Shown here: piece after piece, positions 40,436-50,218 of the stretch
Layout: every line of letters begins with the position of its first letter
Numbering within the stretch: position 1 is the stretch's first letter
Program-made: the position numbers and the translations under genes
DNA from: Variovorax paradoxus EPS
GTDB taxonomy: Bacteria; Pseudomonadota; Gammaproteobacteria; Burkholderiales; Burkholderiaceae_C
Direction of reading: 5' to 3'
DNA length: 64,000 nucleotides
Assembly: GCF_000184745.1 (NCBI RefSeq)
Contig: NC_014931.1
Span: 2,542,001 to 2,606,000 of the forward strand
Notes under the pieces: model-generated
Database searches by the model: none
What the model was told of the DNA's origin: nothing
The model's input: the letters and a program-made list of their open reading frames with translations, nothing else

Positions 40436-41491
40436 ATGGCCTACCTCGACATCGACAACCTCCGCACCATCTTTCTCGACGACGAGGCACTGCGCGCCGT
40501 GCATCTGCAGCGTCAGCCTTGCGGCGCCGTGAACATCACGAGCGGCCGCGTCGTGGCCTGCGATCCGTTGGTGCAGCCCGAGCGCCAGCCCTTCGCGCGC
40601 GAGCTGCAGGCGCGCGGCGCGTTCCCCGTCGAAATACTGCACGACAAGGGACAGCATGCACTGGCCGTGCTGTGGCTGCGTGACCGCGGCAGCCTGCGCG
40701 CCGCCGACCTGAACTGGCAAATGGCGTTGATGGAAGGGGAGTCGCTCGACGCGCTGGGCGACGACGAGTTCTACGGTTACCCGGTCGACGCCGGCCTCGG
40801 CTGTTTCATGGACCCCGACGCCGCCATCGCCATGGCCGAGCGCGACAAGCGCGAAGCCGGCAATCCCGACTACAGCAACTACTACGACGACGTGCTCGCC
40901 GGCGAGATGGGCGATGCCGACGTCGTCGACCACTATCCGCTCGGGCCGGGTTCGGCAAGCAACACGGTGATCTTTCGCTCCGGCTGGGGCGACGGCAGCT
41001 ACCCGAGCTTCTGGGCACTCGACGCGTCCGGCGAACCCGTGGCGCTCGTGACCGACTTCATGACGATGACCGGCGGCGACGCGCGCGACGAAGACGACAA
41101 GCGCAGCGATGCCTACCAGGCCAGCCTTTCGCCGGAAAAGCTCGCGGCGCTCGAAGCGCTGGGTGCGGCCGCGGTCGAAGGCGATGCCGCGGCGATCAAG
41201 ACGCTGCTGGACGCCGGACTCGCGAAGCCCAACGAGATCATTCCTTCGTTCGGCGAAACCGCGATCACGAGCGCCATCCGCATGAACCAGATCGACGCGC
41301 TGCGCGTGCTGCTCACGGGCGTGCAAGGCCTGCCGATGCCGCCGCAGTTCTACCGCATGGACAAGGAAGAGAGCTACATCGACTACGCGCGGATGCTCAA
41401 GAAGCCGCGCGTCGAAGGGCTGATCGACCTGCTGGAAAAAGCCGCGGCGCCGGTGCCCAAGCCGGGGTTCCTGAAGCGCCTTGTCTCCTGA
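40436..41491 (+). CDS. DUF4241-type protein with C-terminal ankyrin-like segment
   Basis: A 351-residue cytoplasmic protein. The N-terminal part (to about residue 220) fits the DUF4241 family: YPVDAGLGCFMDPDAA, SNTVIFRSGWGDGSYPSFWA and TDFMTM are its signature. The C-terminal part (about 235-330) has GDAAAIKTLLDAGLAKPNEI and AITSAIRMNQIDALRVLLT, which resemble ankyrin-type repeats. DUF4241 proteins are often encoded beside polymorphic toxins and have been proposed to act as immunity proteins. No toxin is visible here, so the role is uncertain. Confidence 0.72.
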   Translation: MAYLDIDNLRTIFLDDEALRAVHLQRQPCGAVNITSGRVVACDPLVQPERQPFARELQARGAFPVEILHDKGQHALAVLWLRDRGSLRAADLNWQMALMEGESLDALGDDEFYGYPVDAGLGCFMDPDAAIAMAERDKREAGNPDYSNYYDDVLAGEMGDADVVDHYPLGPGSASNTVIFRSGWGDGSYPSFWALDASGEPVALVTDFMTMTGGDARDEDDKRSDAYQASLSPEKLAALEALGAAAVEGDAAAIKTLLDAGLAKPNEIIPSFGETAITSAIRMNQIDALRVLLTGVQGLPMPPQFYRMDKEESYIDYARMLKKPRVEGLIDLLEKAAAPVPKPGFLKRLVS

Positions 41492-41503
41492 GCGATCAAG
41501 CGT

Positions 41504-42670
41504 TCAGGCGCCCAGCGCGGCCCGCACCTTGTCGCCGAGGCCGCGCAGCCGCTCGACCGGTTCGTTGGAGAACACGAAGCGCAGATACTGCGCGCCATGT
41601 GTCTCGCCCCAGCCGCGCATCGCCGTCGCGCAGACGCGCGCTTTCAACAGGCGTTCTGACAGCGTCTGCCCATCGATCCCGAAGTCGCTCGTGCGCAGGA
41701 GCAGTGACCAGCCGCCGCCCGGAATGCCGACCGGCAGGCCCTTGAGTTCATCCAGCACCGTGTCGCGCCTGCGCTCAAGCTCGGCCACATAGGGCGCGAG
41801 CGTGCGTGCCGACTGCTCCAGCGCCGTTGCCACTGCGTCCTGCGCGATGCCCACCGGCACGACGACGTTGGCGAGCGACACGGCCACGAGATCGGGCATG
41901 TAGCTTTCGGGCGCGACGGTCCAGCCCACGCGCCAGCCGATCATGCGCAGCTCCTTGGCCGACGAACCCACCGTGATCGTGCGCTCGGCCATGCCGGGGA
42001 GGCCGGCCGGGTGAATCACCTTGCGGCTGTCGTAGAGCAGGCGCTCCATGGCCGTGTCGAGGATCAGGGTCAGGTCGTGCTGCACGCACAGCGCGGCGAT
42101 GGCGCGCCAGTCGTCGTTGTCGAAGCAGCCGCCGGACGGCATCGACGGCGACATCAGCAGCATCACGCGCACACGAGGGCCGATGGCGGCTTGCAGCGCC
42201 GCGCGATCGAGCTTCCATTCGCCGCCCGGCGTGAAGACGAAGGGCACGTACTTCGGCGTTCCACCCGCCAGCCGGATGCGATTGAGCAGGCCCGCATAGG
42301 TCGGATCGGTCACCAGCACCTCGTCGCCCACCTCGACCGTCGCGAGCAGCGCATTGAGGATGCCCGAGAGCCCGCCTGCGGAGATCACGCAATTGCGTGC
42401 GTTGTAGCCAACGCCCGAGAGCGCCGACACATGCCGCGCGGCAACCTCGCGCAATCGCGATTGACCGACGAAGGGCAGGTAGCTGTTGTCCGAATCTTCC
42501 GAAGCCGCGCGCACGGTTCGTGCAACGGCTTCGGGGTCGGGCGGAATGTCGACGTCGAGGTTTTCGAGCCTGAGAAAGGGCGGGCCGTCCGCATCGTCGG
42601 CGATGGCGCCCATGCGGTCGACGCCGATGCCTGCGATGTGTTCGAGCCGTGCGGGACGGTGACGGGGCAT
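41504..42670 (-). CDS. PLP-dependent aminotransferase, class I/II
   Basis: A 388-residue fold-type I aminotransferase. The N-terminal NYLPFVGQSRLREVAA-like segment, ISAGGLSGILNALLA for cofactor binding, LILDTAMERLLYD and the PLP-lysine segment SSAKELRMIGWRVGW (Lys near residue 235) are diagnostic. The C-terminal RFVFSNEPVERLR carries the substrate-carboxylate Arg. It belongs to the broad aspartate/aromatic group, and the amino donor is not readable. It lies upstream of nothing in an obvious operon; RhuM begins 51 bases away on the same strand. Confidence 0.88.
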   Translation of the reverse strand: MPRHRPARLEHIAGIGVDRMGAIADDADGPPFLRLENLDVDIPPDPEAVARTVRAASEDSDNSYLPFVGQSRLREVAARHVSALSGVGYNARNCVISAGGLSGILNALLATVEVGDEVLVTDPTYAGLLNRIRLAGGTPKYVPFVFTPGGEWKLDRAALQAAIGPRVRVMLLMSPSMPSGGCFDNDDWRAIAALCVQHDLTLILDTAMERLLYDSRKVIHPAGLPGMAERTITVGSSAKELRMIGWRVGWTVAPESYMPDLVAVSLANVVVPVGIAQDAVATALEQSARTLAPYVAELERRRDTVLDELKGLPVGIPGGGWSLLLRTSDFGIDGQTLSERLLKARVCATAMRGWGETHGAQYLRFVFSNEPVERLRGLGDKVRAALGA

Positions 42671-42721
42671 GGGGTCTCCTTGGTCTCGGATGGATGCGAG
42701 GTCTGCCTGATCAGCAATCCA

Positions 42722-43732
42722 TCATGATTTTCGGCCTTGCTTCGCCTGCGCTTCAAGGGCTTCCAGCGCTTTCAAATCCTCGGAATCCGAGTCGGCAGCT
42801 TCTGCATTGCGCCGTTGAATGTCGAAGGTGTCGTAGCGGTCTTGAACAATGCTCCTCATCTGGTCGGTGCTGATACTTCCGTTGTTCTTGAGCACGGGAC
42901 GATCATTGAAATCGAGCAGTCGATCTATATTGCCGCGCCAATAGTGCAAGGTCAGTTCCTTGCGTTCCTTGACCCTCAGTTCGGCCTGCTCCAGAAAAAT
43001 GATGACCAAGCGGTTGAGTGTGTCCACCTCGTCCGCGTTGAGGTAGTTCTTGGCGACGATCACATCGTGCCTTCGCACGCGCGAGCCGCTCCATGTGGAG
43101 AGCGCCATGTTGGGTGAGTTGGCGTCGGCCCGGGAAACCACGATTTCCGCGGCGGTTTTGCGTGTCACTGCGTAGAGCAGCTTGTTCTGCACTTCGGCAA
43201 AGAAGAGCTGTGCATTGCTGTCATCGACGCGATAGTCCGCGCTCAATGCAAATAGGTCGCGCACCTTTTGGTAGAAGCGCTTTTCCGACGCCCGGATCTC
43301 GCGAATGCGTGCGAGAAGCTCGTCGAAATAATCCCAGCCGCCAGGGTTCTTCAGGCGTTCGTCGTCCATGACGAAGCCCTTGACAAGATACTCGCCAAGG
43401 TGCGCCGTCGCCCACTGCCGGAACTGGGTGCCACGTGGGGACCGCACGCGATAGCCGATCGCGAGAATCATCGGGAGGCTATATAGCAAGGTGCTTCGGC
43501 GGACCTTCCGGGCGCCTTCGCTTTGAACTGTCAAGGATTCCTTGACGGTTGCCTCCACCTTTAACTCCTGCTCCGCAAATATGTTCTTCGCGTGAAGGCT
43601 GACGTTTTGCTTGGTGGTGGCGAAAAGTTCGGCAATTTCGATCTGCGAAAGCCAGACATTGCCATCGAGCGCACGTAGTTGAATTCGAGCCAATCCGTCG
43701 TCGGTTTGATAGAGGATCAATTCACTGCGCAT
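42722..43732 (-). CDS. RhuM-family protein
   Basis: A 336-residue protein of the RhuM virulence-protein family, recognisable from LDGNVWLSQIEIAELFATTK, SLHAKNIFAEQELK, SLPMILAIGYRVRSPRGTQF and QWATAHLGEYLVKGFVMDD. The HTH-like first part and the KilA-N/Bro-like middle are known in phage and mobile-element proteins; biochemical activity is not established. GC content is visibly lower than the flanking genes, consistent with horizontal acquisition. No integrase or phage gene is adjacent. Confidence 0.85.
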   Translation of the reverse strand: MRSELILYQTDDGLARIQLRALDGNVWLSQIEIAELFATTKQNVSLHAKNIFAEQELKVEATVKESLTVQSEGARKVRRSTLLYSLPMILAIGYRVRSPRGTQFRQWATAHLGEYLVKGFVMDDERLKNPGGWDYFDELLARIREIRASEKRFYQKVRDLFALSADYRVDDSNAQLFFAEVQNKLLYAVTRKTAAEIVVSRADANSPNMALSTWSGSRVRRHDVIVAKNYLNADEVDTLNRLVIIFLEQAELRVKERKELTLHYWRGNIDRLLDFNDRPVLKNNGSISTDQMRSIVQDRYDTFDIQRRNAEAADSDSEDLKALEALEAQAKQGRKS

Positions 43733-43805
43733 GCCGTGAGTTCTTTCTGCACGATGTATTCGGTCTTGATGGATGCACAGCGGATATGGCCGGGGCGCGA
43801 GTTGG

Positions 43806-44714
43806 TCATTTTGTGTCCACCGCGCTGTCGGGCAAGAGGAGTTGCCGTTGTGCCGCAGCCGTTTCGCGCAGGAATTCCCATACGGTCTGCATGCGTGCCA
43901 GGTGCTTGGTTTCTGCCGGCATCGACATCCAGAAAGTTCGCGTGAAATTCGCTTGCGCGGGCAGCACTGTGCGCAACCCTTTGTCGCCATCGGCCACGAA
44001 GGCCGGCAATACCGCGATCCCCGCCCCGGCCACCACCGCGCTGTGCTGCGCCAGCACGCTCGTGCTGCGAAGCGCAAACGCATCGGGACGATGCAACTCA
44101 TCGAGGTACTGCAGCTCCTTGCTGAACAGCAGATCGTCCACGTAGCTGATGAAGGTGTGGCCCCGCAGGTCCTCGCGCGTCTTGATCGGCTTGTGCGCCG
44201 CGAGGTACTGCTTGGACGCATAGAGCCGCAGCGTGTAGTCCGTGAGCTTGGTGACCACCACCGGCCCGCGCGCCGGGCGTTCCAGCGAGATCACGATGTC
44301 GGCCTCGCGCCGCGACAGATGCACCAGCCGAGGCATCGCGAGCAGGTCGATGGTGAGCTTGGGGTGCTGCGCCGCGAAGAGCGCGAGCTGCGGCGCCAGC
44401 ACCACCGTGCCGAAGCCTTCGGTTGCGCCGATGCGCACCAAGCCCGACAGGCCTTCCTGCGAGGCCGGCGCGGTGCTCTCCACGGCCTGAAAGGCGCTTT
44501 CCATCGCCTCGACCTGCGGCTGCAGCCGCCGGCCCGCCTCGGTGAGCCGGTGGCCGCCCGCTTCGCGCGAAAAGAGCGGGGCGCCGACTTCCTTTTCGAG
44601 CGACTGGATGCGCCGCGCGACCGTGGTGTGGTCCACCTCGAGCCGGCGCGCGGCGCTCATCAGCGTGCCGGAACGGGCCAGTTCCAGGAAGTAGCGCAGG
44701 TTGTCCCAATCCAT
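43806..44714 (-). CDS. LysR-family transcriptional regulator, divergent from mmsA
   Basis: A 302-residue LysR regulator with the N-terminal winged HTH (LRYFLELARSGTLMSAARRL, VDHTTVARRIQSLEKEVGAP) and a substrate-binding domain. I chose ATG 44714 at the canonical MDWDNL start; the frame is open further upstream. Its position opposite the valine-catabolism operon across a 181-base gap with dyad motifs suggests that it regulates mmsA. This is inference. Confidence 0.9.
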   Translation of the reverse strand: MDWDNLRYFLELARSGTLMSAARRLEVDHTTVARRIQSLEKEVGAPLFSREAGGHRLTEAGRRLQPQVEAMESAFQAVESTAPASQEGLSGLVRIGATEGFGTVVLAPQLALFAAQHPKLTIDLLAMPRLVHLSRREADIVISLERPARGPVVVTKLTDYTLRLYASKQYLAAHKPIKTREDLRGHTFISYVDDLLFSKELQYLDELHRPDAFALRSTSVLAQHSAVVAGAGIAVLPAFVADGDKGLRTVLPAQANFTRTFWMSMPAETKHLARMQTVWEFLRETAAAQRQLLLPDSAVDTK

Positions 44715-44761
44715 GTGCGTGCTTGTCCTCGTATTTGCGTGCGTCCGCTTGCATGGAGGAT

Positions 44762-44821
44762 CTGCATTTTTGCAAAGCCGTGGCGCATATTTGTCTATTG
44801 TCATGGCAAATCTGCAAAGCT
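44762..44821 (+). promoter_or_regulatory. Candidate LysR operator region before mmsA
   Basis: The sequence ATCTGCA occurs at 44762-44768 and 44812-44818, and TTGCAAAG-like boxes accompany both. ATTTG (44791-44795) and CAAAT (44809-44813) make a dyad with 13 intervening bases, a T-N11-A-like architecture typical of LysR sites. It lies in the divergent gap, 75-134 bases before mmsA. No clean -35/-10 pair is certain. Confidence 0.45.
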
Positions 44822-44895
44822 AGGATGCGGGCTGCACCGGCTTGCCCGGCATCGCCTTTTTCAGATTTCGCAGAGATTCACAGGAGACAAAACCC

Positions 44896-46415
<1,520 letters not shown>

Positions 46416-46419
<4 letters not shown>

Positions 46420-46808
46420 GGAAAACGCTTCGCGTCGCGGCCTGGGGCGTGGTCGCTGTGCTCGCTTTGCTCGCCGGCAGTGCGCAGGCGGCCGCCGATG
46501 CGGACGACTGCAATCCGAATGGCAATCAGCAGCAGATGAACGCCTGCGCGGCGCGCGATTTTCGTGCAGCCGATGCCGAGCTCAACATCCGCTATGGCGA
46601 TGTGATGAAGACGCTCTCGCCGCAGATGCGCGTTGCGCTGCGGAACGACCAGCGCGCATGGCTCAAGGGCCGCGACCCTGCGTGCAAGCGGGCTTCGAAA
46701 GCGAACGAAGGCGGCTCCATCTGGCCGCTGGTGTTCAGCACATGCCTGGAGAAATCGACCCGGAAACGGACCGCCGAACTGGATCGCTGGAAGGGCCGCG
46801 AACAATGA
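46416..46808 (+). CDS. LprI-like secreted protein inside the valine operon
   Basis: A 130-residue protein with a signal peptide ([20 protein letters not shown]) and an LprI/DUF1311-type core. [26 protein letters not shown] includes the conserved Cys and the QQxMN-like motif, followed by [12 protein letters not shown]. LprI-domain proteins inhibit lysozyme in Mycobacterium; in Proteobacteria the role is little known. The start is GTG 46416, overlapping the mmsA stop (GTGA), and the stop overlaps the next ATG. It has no evident metabolic link to valine degradation. Confidence 0.8.
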
Positions 46809-47959
46809 ACTTCGAACTGTCCGAAGAGCAAAACGCCTTTGCGCAGACCGCGCGCGACTTTGCGCAGGCTGAATTCGCGCCGCATGCGGCGCAGTGGGAC
46901 GCCGAGGCCATCTTCCCGAAGGAGGCCATCGCCAAGGCCGGCGAGCTGGGCTTCTGCGGGCTCTATGCGCCCGAGCGCGTCGGTGGCCTTGGCCTGCCGC
47001 GGCTCGATTCGGCGCTGGTGTTCGAGGAGATGGCCGCGGTCGATCCGTCGACCACGGCCTTCATCACGATCCACAACATGGCGACCTGGATGCTCGGCAC
47101 CTGGGCGACCGATGCGGTGGCCGCGCAGTGGGGCGAAGACCTCACGAGCGGGCGCAAGCTGGCTTCGTACTGCCTCACCGAGCCGGGTGCCGGGTCGGAT
47201 GCGGGCTCGCTGAAGACCCGTGCAGAGTTGCAGGGCGCCGAGTACGTCATCAACGGCGGCAAGGCGTTTATCTCCGGTGCCGGTTCCACCGACGTGCTGG
47301 TGCTGATGGCACGCACCGGCGGTGCGGGTGCAAGCGGCATCTCCGCCTTCGCGGTGCCGGCCGATGCACCTGGCGTGAGCTACGGCAAGAAGGAACACAA
47401 GATGGGCTGGAACAGCCAGCCCACGCGCACCATCAACTTCGACAATGTGCGTATCCCGGCCGAAAACCTGCTGGGCAAGGAAGGCGAGGGCTTTCGCATC
47501 GCGATGAAGGGGCTCGACGGCGGGCGCATCAACATCGCGACCTGCTCGGTAGGCGCAGCGCAGGGCGCGCTCGATGCCGCGCGCCGCTACCTGCATGAAC
47601 GCCAGCAGTTCGGCAAGCCGATCGCGAGCTTCCAGGCATTGCAGTTCAAGCTGGCCGACATGGCGACCGAACTGGTTGCCGCGCGCCAGATGGTGCGGCT
47701 CGCCGCATCGAAGCTCGACGCGGGCCATGCCGACGCCAGCACCTACTGCGCGATGGCCAAGCGTTTCGCGACCGATGCGGGCTTCAACGTCTGCAACGAC
47801 GCGCTGCAGTTGCACGGCGGCTACGGCTACCTCAGCGAGTTTCCGCTGGAGCGCCTGGTGCGCGACACTCGCGTGCACCAGATCCTGGAAGGCACCAACG
47901 AAATCATGCGCGTGATCGTTGCGCGAAAATTGCTCGAAGGCGACAGCGACATCCGCTGA
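46805..47959 (+). CDS. Acyl-CoA dehydrogenase, isobutyryl-CoA dehydrogenase-like
   Basis: A 384-residue flavoprotein. CLTEPGAGSDAGSLKTRA is the FAD-contact signature, HKMGWNSQPTRTINFDNVRIP the middle domain, and ILEGTNEIMRVIVARKLL carries the catalytic Glu. In this operon it would oxidise isobutyryl-CoA to methacrylyl-CoA. Electrons go to ETF and then to ETF-QO, whose gene starts this window. It overlaps the LprI-like gene by four bases. Confidence 0.93.
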   Translation: MNFELSEEQNAFAQTARDFAQAEFAPHAAQWDAEAIFPKEAIAKAGELGFCGLYAPERVGGLGLPRLDSALVFEEMAAVDPSTTAFITIHNMATWMLGTWATDAVAAQWGEDLTSGRKLASYCLTEPGAGSDAGSLKTRAELQGAEYVINGGKAFISGAGSTDVLVLMARTGGAGASGISAFAVPADAPGVSYGKKEHKMGWNSQPTRTINFDNVRIPAENLLGKEGEGFRIAMKGLDGGRINIATCSVGAAQGALDAARRYLHERQQFGKPIASFQALQFKLADMATELVAARQMVRLAASKLDAGHADASTYCAMAKRFATDAGFNVCNDALQLHGGYGYLSEFPLERLVRDTRVHQILEGTNEIMRVIVARKLLEGDSDIR

Positions 47960-47988
47960 CCGCCCCGCAGCCAGAACCCCTCAAGACA

Positions 47989-49104
47989 ATGACCGACTCC
48001 GTAGTTCTCTTCGACGAAATCAAGACCGCCGGCGGCAAGCGCTTCGCCACCGCCACGCTCAACGCCCCCGCATCGCTCAACGCGCTCTCGGTGGACATGG
48101 TGCGCCTGCTCACGCCCAAGCTGCGCGAATGGGCGAAAGACGACGGCATCGTCGGCGTGCTGCTGCAGGCCGCCGGCGAGAAGGCCTTCTGCGCGGGCGG
48201 CGACCTGCGCCAGCTCTATCAGACGCTGCTGGAATGCGGCCCCGCGCGCAACACCTACGCCGAAGACTTCTTCCGCGAAGAGTACGAGCTCGACTACCTG
48301 ATCCACACCTTTCCCAAGCCGTTCCTGTGCTGGGGCCATGGCATCGTGATGGGCGGCGGCGTGGGCCTGATGTCGGGCTGCTCGCACCGCGTGGTGACGA
48401 CGCAGAGCCGCATCGCGATGCCCGAGATCGCCATCGGCCTGTACCCCGATGTGGGCGGAAGCTGGTTCCTTCGCCGCACGCCGGGCCGCACAGGACTGTT
48501 CCTGGCGCTGACAGCCGCGAATCTCAACGCGTCCGATGCGATCTTCTGTGGGCTGGCCGATGTTCTGGTGCCGCAGGAGCGCAAGAGCGAGGTGCTCGAC
48601 GCAATCACTGCCGCATCGTGGGCAGGCGAGAGCAAGGCCGACCGCGCCACGCTGTCGCGCATCCTCGCGAAGGCCGGTGAAGGCGCCGAGCTGCCGGCTT
48701 CGAAGGTGCGCGAGCACTACGACACCATCAACGCGCTGATGGCCGGCGACGATCTGCTCGACATCGCCAACCGCCTGCGCAATCTGCAGAGCGACGACCC
48801 GTGGCTGCAGTCCGCCTCCAAGACCTTCGTGAAGGGCGCGCCGAGCTCGGCCGCGCTGAGCTTCGAGCTATGGCAGCGCGTGCACCGCATGTCGCTGGCC
48901 GAGGTGTTCCGGCTCGAATACTGGGCGTCGCTCGGCTTCTGTGCGCACAAGGATTTCGCCGAAGGCATCCGCGCAGTGCTGATCGACAAGGACCGCAATC
49001 CCAAGTGGTCGCCCGCCACCATCGAAGAGATCACGCCTGCCTTCATCGAAGACCACCTGCGGCCGCGCGGCGAAATGCCCGCGGAGCTCGCCTCATTGGT
49101 CTGA
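47989..49104 (+). CDS. 3-hydroxyisobutyryl-CoA hydrolase / enoyl-CoA hydratase-like
   Basis: A 371-residue crotonase-fold enzyme; the length points to a 3-hydroxyisobutyryl-CoA hydrolase rather than the 260-residue enoyl-CoA hydratases. The oxyanion-hole motifs are AFCAGGDLRQLY (near residue 66) and GIVMGGGVGLMSGCSHRV; GLYPDVGGSWFLRR carries the catalytic Glu/Asp region. It would release 3-hydroxyisobutyrate for MmsB. The operon thus contains all steps from isobutyryl-CoA except a separate enoyl-CoA hydratase. Confidence 0.9.
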   Translation: MTDSVVLFDEIKTAGGKRFATATLNAPASLNALSVDMVRLLTPKLREWAKDDGIVGVLLQAAGEKAFCAGGDLRQLYQTLLECGPARNTYAEDFFREEYELDYLIHTFPKPFLCWGHGIVMGGGVGLMSGCSHRVVTTQSRIAMPEIAIGLYPDVGGSWFLRRTPGRTGLFLALTAANLNASDAIFCGLADVLVPQERKSEVLDAITAASWAGESKADRATLSRILAKAGEGAELPASKVREHYDTINALMAGDDLLDIANRLRNLQSDDPWLQSASKTFVKGAPSSAALSFELWQRVHRMSLAEVFRLEYWASLGFCAHKDFAEGIRAVLIDKDRNPKWSPATIEEITPAFIEDHLRPRGEMPAELASLV

Positions 49105-49141
49105 CGCCTCATTCATAAAAGACAACGGAGACAAACACATC

Positions 49142-50038
49142 ATGAAGATCGCATTCATCGGCCTCGGCAACATGGGCGGCCCGATGGCCCTGAACCTGCT
49201 CAAGGCCGGCCACACGCTCAGCGCATTCGACCTTTCGGCCGAGGCCTGCAAGAAGTTCGGTGCCGAGGGCTTGCCCATCGCTAAGTCGGCTGCCGAAACC
49301 GTGGCCGATGCCGAAGTCGTCATCAGCATGCTGCCCGCCAGCGCGCACGTCGAGGGCCTGTTCCTCGGCGGCGCGGGCAAGCCTGGCCTGCTGGAAAGCA
49401 TCGAGGCCGGCACGCTCGTGATCGACAGCAGCACCATCGCCGCCGCCACGTCGCGCAAGGTGGCCGAAGCTGCGGCTGCCAAGGGCGTGGCGATGATCGA
49501 TGCGCCTGTGTCGGGCGGCACCGGCGGTGCGATCGCCGGAACGCTGACCTTCATGGTCGGCGGCGAAACCAAGGACCTGGAGCGCGCGCGACCGGTGCTG
49601 GAGAAGATGGGCGCCAACATCTTCCACGCCGGCGCAGCGGGTGCGGGGCAGACCGCGAAGATCTGCAACAACATGCTGCTCGGCATTCTGATGATCGGCA
49701 CCTCCGAGGCGCTGGCGCTGGGCGTGGCGAATGGACTCGACCCGAAGGTGCTCTCCGAAATCATGCGCCGCAGCTCGGGCGGCAACTGGGCGCTCGAGAA
49801 GTACAACCCGATGCCGGGCGTGATGGAGACGTCGCCCGCCTCGAAGAACTACGCGGGCGGCTTCGGCACCGACCTGATGCTCAAGGACCTGGGCCTCGCC
49901 CAGGAGAACGCGGCGGCAGTTCGTGCTGCCACGCCGCTCGGTGGTCTCGCACGCAGCCTGTATGCGGCGCACAGCCTCGCGGGCCACGGCGCGCTGGATT
50001 TCTCCAGCGTGCTGAAGCTGGTGCAGAAGGCTTCCTGA
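49142..50038 (+). CDS. mmsB: 3-hydroxyisobutyrate dehydrogenase
   Basis: A 298-residue NAD-dependent dehydrogenase. The N-terminal AFIGLGNMGGPMALNLLKAG is the nucleotide-binding motif, PVSGGTGGAIAGTLTFMVGG the substrate segment, and AAGAGQTAKICNNMLLG carries the catalytic Lys. It converts 3-hydroxyisobutyrate to methylmalonate semialdehyde, the substrate of MmsA, closing the pathway encoded in this operon. Confidence 0.95.
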   Translation: MKIAFIGLGNMGGPMALNLLKAGHTLSAFDLSAEACKKFGAEGLPIAKSAAETVADAEVVISMLPASAHVEGLFLGGAGKPGLLESIEAGTLVIDSSTIAAATSRKVAEAAAAKGVAMIDAPVSGGTGGAIAGTLTFMVGGETKDLERARPVLEKMGANIFHAGAAGAGQTAKICNNMLLGILMIGTSEALALGVANGLDPKVLSEIMRRSSGGNWALEKYNPMPGVMETSPASKNYAGGFGTDLMLKDLGLAQENAAAVRAATPLGGLARSLYAAHSLAGHGALDFSSVLKLVQKAS

Positions 50039-50059
50039 AGGCTGCCTGTTTTCCGGCGC

Positions 50060-50218
50060 TCAGCCGAAATGGACCTTCACGGCCCACAGCACGCCGAGCA
50101 CCACCGCGACCAATACGACAAAGACCATCCAGGCACGCGTGAACGCCTGGGCTTCGGTCACGACTTCGGGGGCAGCCGCGGGAGCGGGGCTAGGGGCGGC
50201 GGGCGGTTGTGGGTTCAT
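50060..50218 (-). CDS. 52-residue proline/alanine-rich single-helix membrane protein
   Basis: The minus strand encodes a 52-residue protein: a Pro/Ala-rich start (MNPQPPAAPSPAPAAAPE) followed by one transmembrane helix (AWMVFVVLVAVVLGVLW) and a short tail. Its start lies inside the last codons of the MFS gene (overlap 50190-50218), so it is probably translated from the same message. Composition fits small inner-membrane proteins. I do not recognise a family. Confidence 0.6.
   Translation of the reverse strand: MNPQPPAAPSPAPAAAPEVVTEAQAFTRAWMVFVVLVAVVLGVLWAVKVHFG

Noticed and set aside
42903..43094. A 63-residue minus-strand frame within the RhuM gene
   Set aside because: It is a shadow in another frame of the RhuM coding sequence.
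44842..44895. Earlier in-frame ATG for mmsA
   Set aside because: The ATG at 44896 has AGGAG at a normal distance and gives the usual N-terminus; the extension ([18 protein letters not shown]) is not seen in homologues as I know them.
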